DNA from: an uncultured Pelagibacteraceae bacterium
GTDB taxonomy: Bacteria > Pseudomonadota > Alphaproteobacteria > Pelagibacterales > Pelagibacteraceae
Assembly: GCA_902613545.1 (NCBI GenBank)
Contig: CACMHW010000001.1
Span: 1-64,000 of the forward strand
DNA length: 64,000 nucleotides
Reading direction: 5' to 3'
Position 1 is the stretch's first letter; each line of letters starts with the position of its first letter. The notes under the pieces were generated by a model. The model made no database searches, had not been told where the DNA came from, and was given only the letters and a program-made list of their open reading frames with translations. The translations under genes were made by a program, and so were the position numbers. Of the stretch, positions 63,482-64,000 are shown in pieces.

Positions 63482-64000
63482 TTAATTATTAAATATTGCT
63501 TTTTCTATTTTTTTGAGGATGAATTTATGTTTTTGAATTCCTACTAATTTTCCAGATATTTTAAAACGAGGATTTTTAGATAAAACACTTGCATAATAAA
63601 GTTGAAATAGACCGGTCTCAAAATGATTTTTGCTCCTTTTATCCAATTCATAATTGTACATATTTTTTAGAAAATTAAAAAAACCCATATTTTTTACAGA
63701 GCTTCTAAAATAATAATCCCAGCCATAAATATTAATTTTTTTTGCAATAAAAGATAAAGCTCCTATTGTAGTCAAAAAAGAACCAAATTGTACGCCTTTG
63801 TAGTAGTTGTCAGGATGTTTATCTTTTAAATAATTTTGCCCAACGCAGATAGTAGAAAAATTTTTTTTTTTTAAAATTTTTTGAAAATTCTTTTTTTTTA
63901 AGAAATTACTTTCAGATTTATAAAGATTTTTTGAAATTTTTATGTAAGGATCAATAAATAAAACATTATGCCCCTTATTAGAAAATTTTATCAAAGTTTT
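63482..64000 (-). CDS. uncharacterised island protein (5' part beyond the window)
   Basis: The frame is open to the window edge (KTLIKFSNKGHNVLFIDPY), so the track start TTG at 63994 is not a real start. The visible 172 residues contain FSTICVGQNYLK and INIYGWDYYF, then an Arg/Lys-rich C-terminus. I do not recognise a family; the NIYGWD turn is reminiscent of DUF115-like or sialyltransferase-like surface proteins, but this is weak. It is separated from the next gene by 33 bases and is on the island strand. Confidence 0.55.
   Translation of the reverse strand, partial: KTLIKFSNKGHNVLFIDPYIKISKNLYKSESNFLKKKNFQKILKKKNFSTICVGQNYLKDKHPDNYYKGVQFGSFLTTIGALSFIAKKINIYGWDYYFRSSVKNMGFFNFLKNMYNYELDKRSKNHFETGLFQLYYASVLSKNPRFKISGKLVGIQKHKFILKKIEKAIFNN

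Overview
The window looks like a chromosome segment of a streamlined, very AT-rich marine alphaproteobacterium of the SAR11 type (Pelagibacterales). This rests on three things: the protein families (TrcR/DUF1013, alphaproteobacterial L31, L36 and FolP forms, the aa3-oxidase subunit IV peptide beside pnt), the gene order (yebC-ruvC-tolQRAB-pal-cpoB-tilS-ftsH-folP-glmM), and a 5S rRNA detached from 16S-23S with a surface-polysaccharide island beside it, as reported for Ca. Pelagibacter ubique hypervariable region 2. The subclade cannot be fixed from the sequence alone. Gene packing is extreme: many genes overlap or abut, and no gene-free stretch exceeds about 210 bases.

Left edge (1-2.7 kb, + strand): the end of an ABC-2 exporter ATPase, its permease, a probable Fe(II)/2OG oxygenase and a GT17-like glycosyltransferase. 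This is a small surface or lipid modification group, ending at a tRNA-Arg on the opposite strand. Core block (2.8-33.7 kb): rluD and rpoH (+); then a long minus-strand run of purA, thiD, glmM, folP, ftsH, tilS, the Tol-Pal genes, a ruvC-like gene, yebC, a YmdB-type phosphoesterase, 5-formyl-THF cyclo-ligase, zapA and a coiled-coil protein; then a plus-strand run of tkt, pgk, class I fba, thiE-like, efp, suhB, rpmE, trcR, rpsU (ATT start codon, missed by the ORF track), a cold-shock protein, initiator tRNA-Met and typA; then a minus-strand run of 5S rRNA, rpmJ, a 36-residue oxidase subunit IV peptide, pntAA-pntAB-pntB and a transaldolase.

Variable island (33.9-64 kb, every gene on the minus strand, open at the right edge): it begins exactly at tRNA-Val, whose sequence supplies the last codons and stop of the outermost glycosyltransferase gene. 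From the 5S side inward it holds two GT2 glycosyltransferases, a GmhA-like SIS isomerase, a DUF6580-type membrane protein and a BtuB-like TonB receptor preceded by a cobalamin riboswitch. Next comes one CMP-sugar module (epimerase, cytidylyltransferase, Gfo/Idh/MocA oxidoreductase, methyltransferase, aminotransferase) flanked by unfamiliar GT-B-like proteins and an SGNH hydrolase. A second module resembles the legionaminic-acid route: LegB-, LegC-, LegF- and LegG-like enzymes, PtmE- and PtmA-like proteins, a sugar-amidation trio (WbpG/HisF2/HisH2-like) and a B12-domain radical SAM enzyme. It is followed by a full-length ABC flippase and a TIGR04372-like glycosyltransferase. The inferred joint job is to make, amidate, export and attach strain-specific nonulosonic-acid-type surface sugars, with B12 uptake possibly serving the radical SAM enzyme in the same island.
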